Shown: piece after piece, positions 1 through 6,257 of the stretch
Layout: each line of letters begins with the position of its first letter
How positions within the stretch are numbered: the first letter of the stretch is position 1
Source of the DNA: Burkholderiaceae bacterium
GTDB lineage: Bacteria; Pseudomonadota; Gammaproteobacteria; Burkholderiales; Burkholderiaceae
Assembly: GCA_030151165.1 (NCBI GenBank)
Contig: JASLEM010000244.1
Location: forward strand, 1-20,912
Direction: 5' to 3'
Length of the DNA stretch: 20,912 nucleotides
Position numbers and translations under genes: made by a program
Notes under the pieces: generated by a model
What the model was told of the DNA's origin: nothing
The model's database searches: none
The model's input: the letters and a program-made list of their open reading frames with translations, nothing else

Positions 1-1854
1 GGCGATGTCCTTCATGCTCTTGAACTTCGCGTCGTCGCCCTTGACCTTGAAGCGGTCGATCTCCCAGTCGAGGTCGTTCTCGCCGACCTCCAGCAGGTGC
101 GCGGCGATCTTGCGCGCCTTCGCGTGGATCTTGCGCGCCGCGAGCGCGATGGCGGCGCCGGCCACGGGCGTGGAGCGCGAGCCGTAGGTGCCGAGGCCGT
201 AGGGCGCGGTCGACGTGTCGCCTTCCTCGACCTGGATGATTTCCGATGGAATGCCCAGTTCGGTCGCGATGATCTGGGCGTAGGTCGTCTGGTGGCCCTG
301 GCCCTGCGTGATCGTGCCCATGCGCGCGATCGCGCTGCCGGTCGGGTGGATGCGGATCTCGCACGAGTCGAACATGCCCACGCCGAGGATGTCGCACATC
401 TTGCTCGGGCCGGCACCGACGACCTCGGTGAACGTGACGAGGCCGATGCCCATCAGCGTGGGCGACGCCGGATCCGCGCGCCTGGCGGCCTGCTCCGCGC
501 GCAGTGCCGGGTAGTCGACCGCGTCGAGCACCTTCTTCAGCGCGGTCGAATAGTCGCCCGAGTCGTACTCGAAACCGAAGGCGCTGGTGTAGGGGAACTG
601 CTCGCGGCGGATGAAGTTCTTCTCGCGGATCGCGGCCTTGTCGATGCCCAGCTTCTGCGCGAGCACGTCCACCATGCGCTCGATCAGGTAGACCGCCTCG
701 GTCACGCGGAACGAGCAGCGGTAGGCCACGCCGCCCGGCGCCTTGTTCGTGTAGACGCCCTTCACGCTGCAGTGCGCGGCCGGGATGTCGTAGCTGCCCG
801 AGCAGATGTGGAACATGCCGGCCGGGTACTTGGTCGGGTCCGCGCACGCGTCGAACGCGCCGTGGTCGGCGACGACGTTGACGCGCAGGCCGAGGATCCT
901 GCCGTCGGCCGTGGCGGCGAGTTCGCCGTCCATGTGATAGTCGCGGGCGAAGGCGGTGGTGGAGATGTTCTCGATGCGATCCTCGATCCACTTCACGGGC
1001 CGCCCGAGCACGATGGAGGCGACGATCGCGCACACGTAGCCCGGGTAGATGCCGACCTTGTTGCCGAAGCCGCCGCCGATGTCCGGGCTGACGATGCGCA
1101 CCTTCGATTCGGGGATGCCCGAGAGCAGCGACACCACGGTGCGCACGACGTGCGGCGCCTGCGACGTGATCCAGGTGGTGAGGTCGCCGCGGATCGGGTC
1201 GAAGCTCGCGACGCAGCCGCAGGTCTCGAGCGGGCACGGGTGCACGCGCGGGTAGAAGATGTGCTCGCTGACGGTGACGGGCGCGCTCGCGAACGCGGCG
1301 TCGGCCGCGGCCTGGTCGCCGGCCTCCCACGTGAAGATGTGGTTGTGGTGGTCGCGCGGGCCGTGCGCACCGACGGTCTTGCCGGCGAGATCCTCGCGGA
1401 TCACCGGCGCGTCCGGCGCGAGCGAGTCGAACGGATCGACGACCGGCGACAGTTCTTCGTAGTCGACGACGACGGCCTCGATCGCGTCGGCGGCGATGTA
1501 GCGGTCGTCGGCGATCACGATCGCGACTTCCTGCATCTGGAAGTGCACTTTCTCGTCGGCCAGCACGGCGGCGACGTCGCCCGCGAGCGTCGGCATCCAG
1601 TGCAGCTTGAGCGGCTTCAGGTCGTCGGCGGTGAGCACCGCGTGCACGCCGGGGATCGCGAGCGCGGCCGACTTGTCGATGCCGCGGATACGGGCATGGG
1701 CATACGGCGAGCGCACGATGTCCATGTGCAGCATGCCGGGCAGCTTGATGTCGTCGACGTAGTTGCCCTTGCCCTGGATGAAGCGCGCGTCCTCCTTGCG
1801 CAGGCGGCTGTCGCCCATGCCCTGCAGGGCGGCGATGCGGTCGGGGGCGTTCAT
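1..1854 (-). CDS. coxL: Form I aerobic CO dehydrogenase, large (molybdenum) subunit, C-terminus cut by window edge
   Basis: This is the molybdopterin-cytosine-dinucleotide subunit of aerobic CO dehydrogenase, which oxidises CO with water to CO2 at a Mo-S-Cu centre. The first 618 codons are present; family members have about 800, so roughly 190 C-terminal residues, including the catalytic glutamate region, lie outside. The decisive motif is AYRCSFR at residues 377-383. Cys380 matches the copper-binding cysteine of form I enzymes, whereas form II proteins have AYRGAGR there. A cofactor-binding GGGFGNK motif is at 260-266. The ATG at 1854 overlaps the coxS stop as ATGA and has AAGGA six bases upstream. 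The M-S-L gene order is the form I order. Accessory genes (coxD, E, F, G) would be expected past the left edge. Identity is near certain; activity is inferred from the motif. Confidence 0.96.
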   Translation of the reverse strand, partial: MNAPDRIAALQGMGDSRLRKEDARFIQGKGNYVDDIKLPGMLHMDIVRSPYAHARIRGIDKSAALAIPGVHAVLTADDLKPLKLHWMPTLAGDVAAVLADEKVHFQMQEVAIVIADDRYIAADAIEAVVVDYEELSPVVDPFDSLAPDAPVIREDLAGKTVGAHGPRDHHNHIFTWEAGDQAAADAAFASAPVTVSEHIFYPRVHPCPLETCGCVASFDPIRGDLTTWITSQAPHVVRTVVSLLSGIPESKVRIVSPDIGGGFGNKVGIYPGYVCAIVASIVLGRPVKWIEDRIENISTTAFARDYHMDGELAATADGRILGLRVNVVADHGAFDACADPTKYPAGMFHICSGSYDIPAAHCSVKGVYTNKAPGGVAYRCSFRVTEAVYLIERMVDVLAQKLGIDKAAIREKNFIRREQFPYTSAFGFEYDSGDYSTALKKVLDAVDYPALRAEQAARRADPASPTLMGIGLVTFTEVVGAGPSKMCDILGVGMFDSCEIRIHPTGSAIARMGTITQGQGHQTTYAQIIATELGIPSEIIQVEEGDTSTAPYGLGTYGSRSTPVAGAAIALAARKIHAKARKIAAHLLEVGENDLDWEIDRFKVKGDDAKFKSMKDIA

Positions 1855-2342
1855 GCTGCTTCCTTCGCGGTCTGCTGCAACAGGTCCGCCGCGTGGAGCA
1901 CGGCGTTGACGATGTTCTGGTAGCCGGTGCAGCGGCAGAGGTTGCCGCTGATGCCCGCGCGCACCTCGGCCTCGGTCGGCGTCGGGTTGTCCTGCAGGAA
2001 CCTATACGTGCGCATCAGCATGCCCGGCGTGCAGAAGCCGCATTGCAGGCCGTGCTCCTGGTAGAAGGCCTGTTGCACCGCATGCAGCACGCCGCCCTTC
2101 GCGAGGCCCTCGACGGTGCGGACGTCCGAGCCCTCGCACTGCACCGCGAGGTGCGTGCAGCTCTTGACGGAGCGGCCGTCGACATCGACCGTGCACGCGC
2201 CGCAATGGCTGGTCTCGCAGCCGATGTGGGCGCCGGTGAAGTGGCATTCCTCGCGCAGGAAGTGGATCAGCAGCGTGCGCGGCTCCACGGCTTTCTCGAC
2301 GAGGCTGCCGTTGACTTTCACGGCGACGAGCTTCTTGGGCAT
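1851..2342 (-). CDS. coxS: CO dehydrogenase small subunit, two [2Fe-2S] clusters
   Basis: This 163-residue iron-sulfur subunit carries electrons from the molybdenum site in CoxL to the FAD in CoxM. The N-terminal plant-ferredoxin-type cluster ligands are Cys42, Cys47, Cys50 and Cys62 ([10 protein letters not shown], then C62). The C-terminal helical-domain cluster uses Cys101, Cys104, Cys136 and Cys138 (QCGFC and NLCRC). All eight ligands are intact and the length is normal for the family. The ATG at 2342 has AGGAGA six bases upstream. The gene lies 39 bases after coxM, and its TGA overlaps the coxL start, so translational coupling of the two is likely. Small subunits of xanthine dehydrogenase-type enzymes look similar, but the neighbouring form I CoxL fixes the assignment. 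Confidence 0.96.
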   Translation of the reverse strand: MPKKLVAVKVNGSLVEKAVEPRTLLIHFLREECHFTGAHIGCETSHCGACTVDVDGRSVKSCTHLAVQCEGSDVRTVEGLAKGGVLHAVQQAFYQEHGLQCGFCTPGMLMRTYRFLQDNPTPTEAEVRAGISGNLCRCTGYQNIVNAVLHAADLLQQTAKEAA

Positions 2343-2381
2343 CGGGCGTCTCCTGTTCGTTGTTCGTGGTTCGGCGGGCGT

Positions 2382-3245
2382 TCAGCGGCAGCGCGACGCG
2401 GCCTTGCGCAAGGCGCAACGCACCATCTCGCCGGCCATCGCGGTCTTGTAGGCGACGTCGCCGCGCAGGTCTTCCTGCGGATCGCAGATCGCGCGCGCCG
2501 CCGCCACGGCCGCGTCGACGGCGGTGTCGTCGAAGGCCTTGCCGGCCAGCGCGGCCTCGGCATCGCCGGCGCGCAGGGCCGTCGGGCCGACGTTGGTCAG
2601 CGCGATGCGCACGCGCTCGACGACGCCGCCCTTCATGCGCATCACCACCGCGGCGCCGGCCGTCGCCCAGTCGCCCGTCTTGCGCTTGAGCTTCTCGTAG
2701 GCATACCCGGTTCCCGTATCGAGCGCCGGCACGCGGATCTCGGTGAGGATCTCGTCCTCGGCCATCTGCGTCATGTACGTGCCGAGGAAGAAGCCGTCGG
2801 CCGGCAGCGAGCGCGTGCCGCCCGGGCCGACGAGCACCAGCGTCGCGTCGAGCGCGATCGCGAGCGCCGGGTGGTCGTTGCCGGGGTCGCCGTGCGCGAT
2901 GTCGCCGCCGATCGTGCCGCGGTTGCGCACCTGCGGGTCGGCGATCAGCTTCGCGGCCTCGCACAGGAGCGGCACGCGGGCCTGCAGGATCGGCGAGGCG
3001 ATCAGGTCGTTCTCCACCGTCATCGCGCCGATGACGATCGTGTCGCCGTCCTCGCGGATGCCGCGCAGCGCGTCGATGCGGTTCAGGTCGATGAGATGCT
3101 CGGGTTGCGCGAAGCGCAGCTTCATCATCGGCAGCAGGCTGTGGCCTCCGGCGAGCAGCTTCGCGTCGGGCCCGAGGCGGCCCATCAGCGCGAGCGCGTC
3201 GGCGAGCGTGGTCGGCGCGTGATAGTCGAAGGCCGCAGGGATCAT
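2382..3245 (-). CDS. coxM: CO dehydrogenase medium subunit, FAD-binding
   Basis: This 287-residue flavoprotein subunit takes electrons from CoxS and passes them to the respiratory chain. Both FAD pyrophosphate-binding motifs are present: AGGHS at residues 32-36 and TIGGD at 111-115, the positions expected in CoxM proteins. The ATG at 3245 is chosen because it begins the conserved MIPAAFDYH stretch and has GGAG six bases upstream. An in-frame start at 3311 would add 22 residues that look unlike the family and would cover the proposed promoter. It is the first gene of coxM-coxS-coxL. The 282-bp gap before it holds a phased repeat array that is probably the binding region for the RcoM-type regulator encoded just upstream. 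Confidence 0.95.
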   Translation of the reverse strand: MIPAAFDYHAPTTLADALALMGRLGPDAKLLAGGHSLLPMMKLRFAQPEHLIDLNRIDALRGIREDGDTIVIGAMTVENDLIASPILQARVPLLCEAAKLIADPQVRNRGTIGGDIAHGDPGNDHPALAIALDATLVLVGPGGTRSLPADGFFLGTYMTQMAEDEILTEIRVPALDTGTGYAYEKLKRKTGDWATAGAAVVMRMKGGVVERVRIALTNVGPTALRAGDAEAALAGKAFDDTAVDAAVAAARAICDPQEDLRGDVAYKTAMAGEMVRCALRKAASRCR

Positions 3246-3282
3246 CGTCGTCTCCAGCATCTCGTTGTTCGGGTCTGCCGGA

Positions 3283-3311
3283 AGTCTGTGCGCATCGCCC
3301 GCGCACCTCAA
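3283..3311 (-). promoter_or_regulatory. Candidate coxM core promoter
   Basis: On the minus strand TTGAGG (3311-3306) and CAGACT (3288-3283) are separated by 17 bases. They match the sigma-70 consensus at 4 of 6 and 3 of 6 positions. The implied start site near 3277 would give a leader of about 30 bases before the coxM ATG. A weak promoter of this kind would need an activator, which fits the repeat array ending just upstream of the -35 element. The hexamers alone are not strong evidence. Confidence 0.35.
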
Positions 3312-3314
3312 GAG

Positions 3315-3385
3315 GCGGTCGAATACCCCGCGATCGGCGCGAATCGCGCGCCCGCTTGCACGAACGGCAGGCGCGTTGCACGAAC
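3315..3385 (-). promoter_or_regulatory. Four helically phased direct repeats upstream of coxM, candidate RcoM sites
   Basis: Read on the minus strand, four related elements occur: GTTCGTGCAA (3385-3376), GTTCGTGCAA (3365-3356), ATTCGCGCCG (3344-3335) and ATTCGACCGC (3324-3315). Their shared (A/G)TTCG cores are spaced 20, 21 and 20 bases apart, about two helical turns, so all face one side of the DNA. The first two are identical over 10 bases. LytTR-type regulators commonly bind direct repeats at about this period, and the gene just upstream encodes a LytTR-domain CO sensor. The proximal copy lies about 4 bases upstream of the proposed -35 element. Binding is inferred. Confidence 0.55.
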
Positions 3386-3417
3386 TGCCGAAATGCCGCT
3401 TTTGCGAGTGAAACGCG

Positions 3418-3451
3418 GCTAGGGAAAACGATGACCGGTATTGACCCTAGC
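3418..3451. repeat. Inverted repeat in an AT-richer island between rcoM and coxM
   Basis: GCTAGGG (3418-3424) and CCCTAGC (3445-3451) form a perfect 7-base inverted repeat around a 20-base spacer. The spacer holds two TGACC copies (TGACCGGTATTGACC). The surrounding stretch 3410-3485 is clearly richer in A and T than the rest of the window. The loop is long and no T-run follows, so it does not look like an intrinsic terminator. An operator or chance are both possible. Confidence 0.3.
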
Positions 3452-3527
3452 TGCTGTTAACGCTGTGCATTTGAGTTCATAACGCGTTGCGCGGAGCGCG
3501 TCTCGTGCACCCCGCGACGCGCGTCCG

Positions 3528-4370
3528 TCAGCGCGTCCTGCGCGGCGCCGCGCCCGCGGTCGCGGGCATGCCCAGTCGCGCGAGCAGGTCGTTCGCGCTC
3601 GTGCGCGAGACGGGCACCGGCTCGCCGCCGCTCTCGAGGTGCAGCAGCAGGCGGCCACCTTCGCGCACGAGCGACTTGATCGCCGACAACTGCACGATGT
3701 GGCTGCGGTGCACGCGCATGAACAGCCCCGGGTCGAGCCGCAGCTCGATGTCGCCGATGCTGAGGTTGCAGAAGCGGTTCGCGTTCGCGGTGACGACGCG
3801 CGTGTAGTGGCCGTCGGAGTGCAGGTGCAGGATGTCGTCCGCGTCGACGAGCAGCATCTGGTGCCCCGCCACCGTCGGGATCTTCGTCAGCCGGCGGCGC
3901 TGGTTCGGCGCGTCGGCGGGCGGCGACTCCGCGCTGACGATGTCGGTCATGTCGTGGAAGACGAGCGTGTAGCCGGCCGGCTCGCCCCGCGCGTCCGACA
4001 CGCGCGACACCTTGATCAGCAGCACGCGTTCGGGGATGTTGATGATCATCGTCATCAACGGCGGGTTCGCGACCGGACACGCGGCCGCCTGGTCGAGCAT
4101 GAACTCCACCTTCGGCTGCGAGCGCGGCGGATGGAACGCGAGGATGCGCTGGCCGAAGGGCTGCAGGTCGTCGACCGGCAACGTGCGGCGCGCGAGGTCG
4201 TTCATCGAGACCACGCGGCGCTCCGCATCGAGATGGACGATGCCGACGTCGAAGCGTTCGAGCAGGTAGAGCGGCGACAGTTGCGACAACGCGAACCCCT
4301 TGGTGTCGCGCAAGACTGCACCGGAATCGCGGCGTTGGCAATGCGTCCGGCGGCTCGCGCCGGCGCGCAT
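3528..4370 (-). CDS. rcoM: RcoM-type CO-sensing transcription factor (haem PAS domain plus LytTR domain)
   Basis: This 280-residue one-component regulator has an N-terminal PAS domain (about 36-145) and a C-terminal LytTR DNA-binding domain (about 165-268, with HSDGHYTRV and RVHRSHIV). The PAS domain resembles RcoM of Burkholderia xenovorans, where a histidine binds haem on one side and a cysteine (ferric) or methionine (ferrous) on the other until CO displaces it. His80, Cys98 and Met108 align with those ligands, in AFHPP, ACPVANPP and LMTMIINIP. The Cys-to-Met spacing of 10 is conserved, with two residues fewer between His and Cys. The ATG at 4370 lacks a clear SD; a TTG at 4313 is an alternative, and conservation begins near residue 36. 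It is 40 bases downstream of the rhodanese gene and directly upstream of coxMSL, its likely target. Confidence 0.9.
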   Translation of the reverse strand: MRAGASRRTHCQRRDSGAVLRDTKGFALSQLSPLYLLERFDVGIVHLDAERRVVSMNDLARRTLPVDDLQPFGQRILAFHPPRSQPKVEFMLDQAAACPVANPPLMTMIINIPERVLLIKVSRVSDARGEPAGYTLVFHDMTDIVSAESPPADAPNQRRRLTKIPTVAGHQMLLVDADDILHLHSDGHYTRVVTANANRFCNLSIGDIELRLDPGLFMRVHRSHIVQLSAIKSLVREGGRLLLHLESGGEPVPVSRTSANDLLARLGMPATAGAAPRRTR

Positions 4371-4410
4371 GTTCGCACGGAAGGGCCGCGTCGCGCGATC
4401 GGTGCCGCGC

Positions 4411-5976
4411 CTAGTCCCGCGAGCTGCCGGCCCAATCGAGATAGCGCCGCATCGCCTTCTCGTCGCGGTCGATCGGCGGCACGAGTTCGTGCTCCTGGAG
4501 CTCGAGGCCGGCCGTCTCGATCGCGCCGCCGGCCGCCGTCCACGCGCGCGTTCCGCCCGCGAGCCATGCGACCTCGACGCGCCCGCGGTTGCGCAGCGTG
4601 GCGGCCGCGAGCGGGGCCTGCTCGCCCGACGCGCACGTCAGCAGCAGCGGCGTCGCGGGGTCGGGCACCACGCCGTCGATGCGCGTCTCCAGCCAGCCGC
4701 GCGGCAGCCAGGTCGCGCCTGGCAGATGGCCTTCGCGAAAGCGCGCGCCGGCGTCGACCTGCAGCACGCGCGCGTCCGGCCGCGCCGCCAGCCACGCCGA
4801 CGCGGCGGCCGCGTCCACGCCGTCGCCGTCGCCAACGATCCCGCTCCAGCCCGACGGCCGCACGCGGCCCGCGACGAGCGGGCGGCCGTCGGCCAGCCAG
4901 CTCGCGATGCCGCCGTCCAGCACCGCGACGTCCGTCGATCCGAGCCGCACCTGCCAGACGGCCGCGAGGCGCGCGTGCATCTCGCTGTCGCCCACGATCA
5001 CGAGCGGCTCCGTGCGCACGGCGATGAAGTCGTCGCTGTGCAGGATCGCCGCGTCGGCGGGCAGCGACGTCGTCCCCGCGATGTGCCCGGCCTCGAACGC
5101 GGCGCGCTCGCGCAGGTCGATCACGGCGACGTTGCGCGCGGGCCCGGCGAGCATCTGCGCGAGCTCGCCGGCGCCGATGCCACGCACGCCGCGGATCTTG
5201 GCGATGCGCGCGGCGCCGAGCTCGCCGAACTGGCGGCTGCCGACCGACGCGGTGAAGCGCGTGCGGCGCGAGCCGCGCTCGACCTCCAGTCCCGCGAGCT
5301 GCCACGCGACGAGGCCGCCATCGAGCGCGACGACGTCCTTCACGCCGAGCAGGCCCAGCGTTCGCGCCGACACGATGCTGCGCGTGCAACCGCCGGAGTA
5401 GGCGACGATCACGTCGGACTCCGCGGCGATGTCGACGCCCTGCGAGGCGATCTCGAAGCCGGTGATCGATACGGCACCCGGTATGCAACCCTGCGTGTGC
5501 TCCGCGGGCGTGCGCACGTCGATCAGCGCGACGCGCGTGCCTTCGCGCCGCCACGCAAGCAGCGTGTCGACGTCGACGCACTGGACCTCGCCCGTGCACT
5601 TCAGGCGCTCCCGGAAGGCGCGGCTCGAGACGTTGATGCCGCACACCACCGGCAGGCCGCCGCCGCGCCACGCGGCGGCGCCACCGTCCAGCACGGCGAC
5701 GTCCGCGTAGCCCAGATGCCGCAGCGTCTCGGCGGCGAGGTCGGCGCGCGGGTCGGCCTTGCCGCCATCGAGGACGACCAGCGGCGTGGCGCGATCGCGC
5801 ACGAGCGTGTCGATGCGGAACTCGATGCGATGGCGCGGCAGGTTCACGGCGCCGGGGATGCGGTCGCGGTCGACCTCGAAGGTGTCGCGGACGTCGAGCA
5901 TCACCGCGCGCACGGGCGCCGCCGCGGCGCGCGCCACGATCAGGTCGTCGATCGTGATGCGGCGCGCGCGCGTCAT
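4411..5976 (-). CDS. Four-domain rhodanese-like sulfurtransferase
   Basis: This 521-residue, probably cytoplasmic protein is four rhodanese domains in a row (about 7-110, 130-232, 262-365 and 385-485), each ending in a GG-x(3)-W or similar strand-helix (LDGGAAAW, LDGGLVAW, LDGGIASW, LAGGTRAW). Rhodaneses carry sulfane sulfur as a cysteine persulfide. Only domain 4 has a cysteine in the usual active-loop place (TCASGEQ, Cys448). In domain 2 the loop is YSGGCTRS, so the usual cysteine is Ser and Cys197 sits three residues later. Domains 1 and 3 have Asp at this site. The ATG at 5976 overlaps the stop of a small upstream ORF as ATGA; an extension to 6111 looks non-conserved. It precedes rcoM by 40 bases, suggesting co-transcription and possibly a role in sulfur supply to the Mo-S-Cu centre. 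The actual substrate is unknown. Confidence 0.88.
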   Translation of the reverse strand: MTRARRITIDDLIVARAAAAPVRAVMLDVRDTFEVDRDRIPGAVNLPRHRIEFRIDTLVRDRATPLVVLDGGKADPRADLAAETLRHLGYADVAVLDGGAAAWRGGGLPVVCGINVSSRAFRERLKCTGEVQCVDVDTLLAWRREGTRVALIDVRTPAEHTQGCIPGAVSITGFEIASQGVDIAAESDVIVAYSGGCTRSIVSARTLGLLGVKDVVALDGGLVAWQLAGLEVERGSRRTRFTASVGSRQFGELGAARIAKIRGVRGIGAGELAQMLAGPARNVAVIDLRERAAFEAGHIAGTTSLPADAAILHSDDFIAVRTEPLVIVGDSEMHARLAAVWQVRLGSTDVAVLDGGIASWLADGRPLVAGRVRPSGWSGIVGDGDGVDAAAASAWLAARPDARVLQVDAGARFREGHLPGATWLPRGWLETRIDGVVPDPATPLLLTCASGEQAPLAAATLRNRGRVEVAWLAGGTRAWTAAGGAIETAGLELQEHELVPPIDRDEKAMRRYLDWAGSSRD

Positions 5977-6059
5977 CGCGTCTGTCGGATCGTCGCGGGA
6001 ACGCCGCGGCCCACGCCGATCGCGGCGGCGAGGGAGATGACAGGGTGCATTCGACTCAT
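5973..6059 (-). CDS. 28-residue leader ORF overlapping the rhodanese start
   Basis: An ATG at 6059, with GAGAGG five bases upstream, opens a short frame beginning MSRMHPVISLAAAIG and ending with a TGA that overlaps the rhodanese ATG as ATGA. The rhodanese gene has no good SD of its own, so reinitiation after this peptide may be how it is translated. The middle of the peptide is small and hydrophobic, but it is too short to call a membrane segment. There is no run of one amino acid that would suggest classical attenuation. It could also be a chance frame. Confidence 0.4.
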   Translation of the reverse strand: MSRMHPVISLAAAIGVGRGVPATIRQTR

Positions 6060-6138
6060 GCGGGCCTCTCGCGGGACGGTTCGGGTCGCAGGGTCGTGAG
6101 GCGCGGCGCACGCTGCGACGGCGAGGCGCGCGCCCGGA

Positions 6139-6165
6139 TTCAGGCTGGCTTCAGTGCCGATTCAG
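6139..6165. repeat. TTCAG repeated three times with an 11-base period
   Basis: TTCAG occurs at 6139, 6150 and 6161, exactly 11 bases apart (TTCAGGCTGGC, TTCAGTGCCGA, TTCAGTCTAGG). The array covers the -10 to early transcribed part of the minus-strand promoter proposed at 6164-6193. An 11-base period is typical of tandem binding by OmpR/PhoB-family response regulators. Occupancy here would be expected to repress rather than activate. The half-sites are short, so chance cannot be excluded. Confidence 0.35.
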
Positions 6166-6193
6166 TCTAGGGCGGCGCTCGGCGCAGTGTCAA
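6164..6193 (-). promoter_or_regulatory. Strong candidate sigma-70 promoter for the leader, rhodanese and rcoM genes
   Basis: On the minus strand TTGACA (6193-6188, 6 of 6 matches) and TAGACT (6169-6164, 4 of 6) are 18 bases apart. It is the best promoter match noticed in the window. The implied start near 6157 gives a leader of about 98 bases before the small ORF at 6059. It lies just past the end of the GlxA-type gene, so the rhodanese and rcoM genes can be transcribed independently of it. Confidence 0.65.
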
Positions 6194-6198
6194 TCGAG

Positions 6199-6216
6199 TT
6201 CACGCAAAGTTCACGC
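6199..6216 (-). promoter_or_regulatory. Perfect 7-4-7 direct repeat adjacent to the -35 element, candidate response-regulator site
   Basis: The plus strand reads TTCACGC-AAAG-TTCACGC, which on the minus strand is GCGTGAA twice with an 11-base period. The downstream copy is separated from the TTGACA -35 element by about 5 bases. Two 7-base direct repeats with a 4-base spacer next to a -35 is the classical layout for OmpR/PhoB-family activators. The -35 element itself (TGTCAAT on the plus strand, 6188) continues the same 11-base register. Which regulator binds is not known, and no two-component genes are in the window. Confidence 0.55.
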
Positions 6217-6257
6217 GCGCCATGCGGTGAACGCTCGATCAGCGCGTCAGCCAGCCT

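Noticed and set aside
97..3422. Long plus-strand open frames (608 and 509 codons) opposite coxL, coxS and coxM
   Set aside because: They are Arg/Ala/Val/Asp/His-rich antisense shadows caused by GC-rich codon third positions. The minus strand encodes clear CoxL, CoxS and CoxM with all motifs.
3418..3451. Intrinsic terminator after rcoM
   Set aside because: The dyad has a 20-base loop and no following run of T on the minus strand, so it does not fit a rho-independent terminator.
4300..6099. 599-codon plus-strand open frame
   Set aside because: Its composition is that of an antisense shadow and it shows no domain. It lies opposite the four-domain rhodanese, whose repeats are unmistakable.
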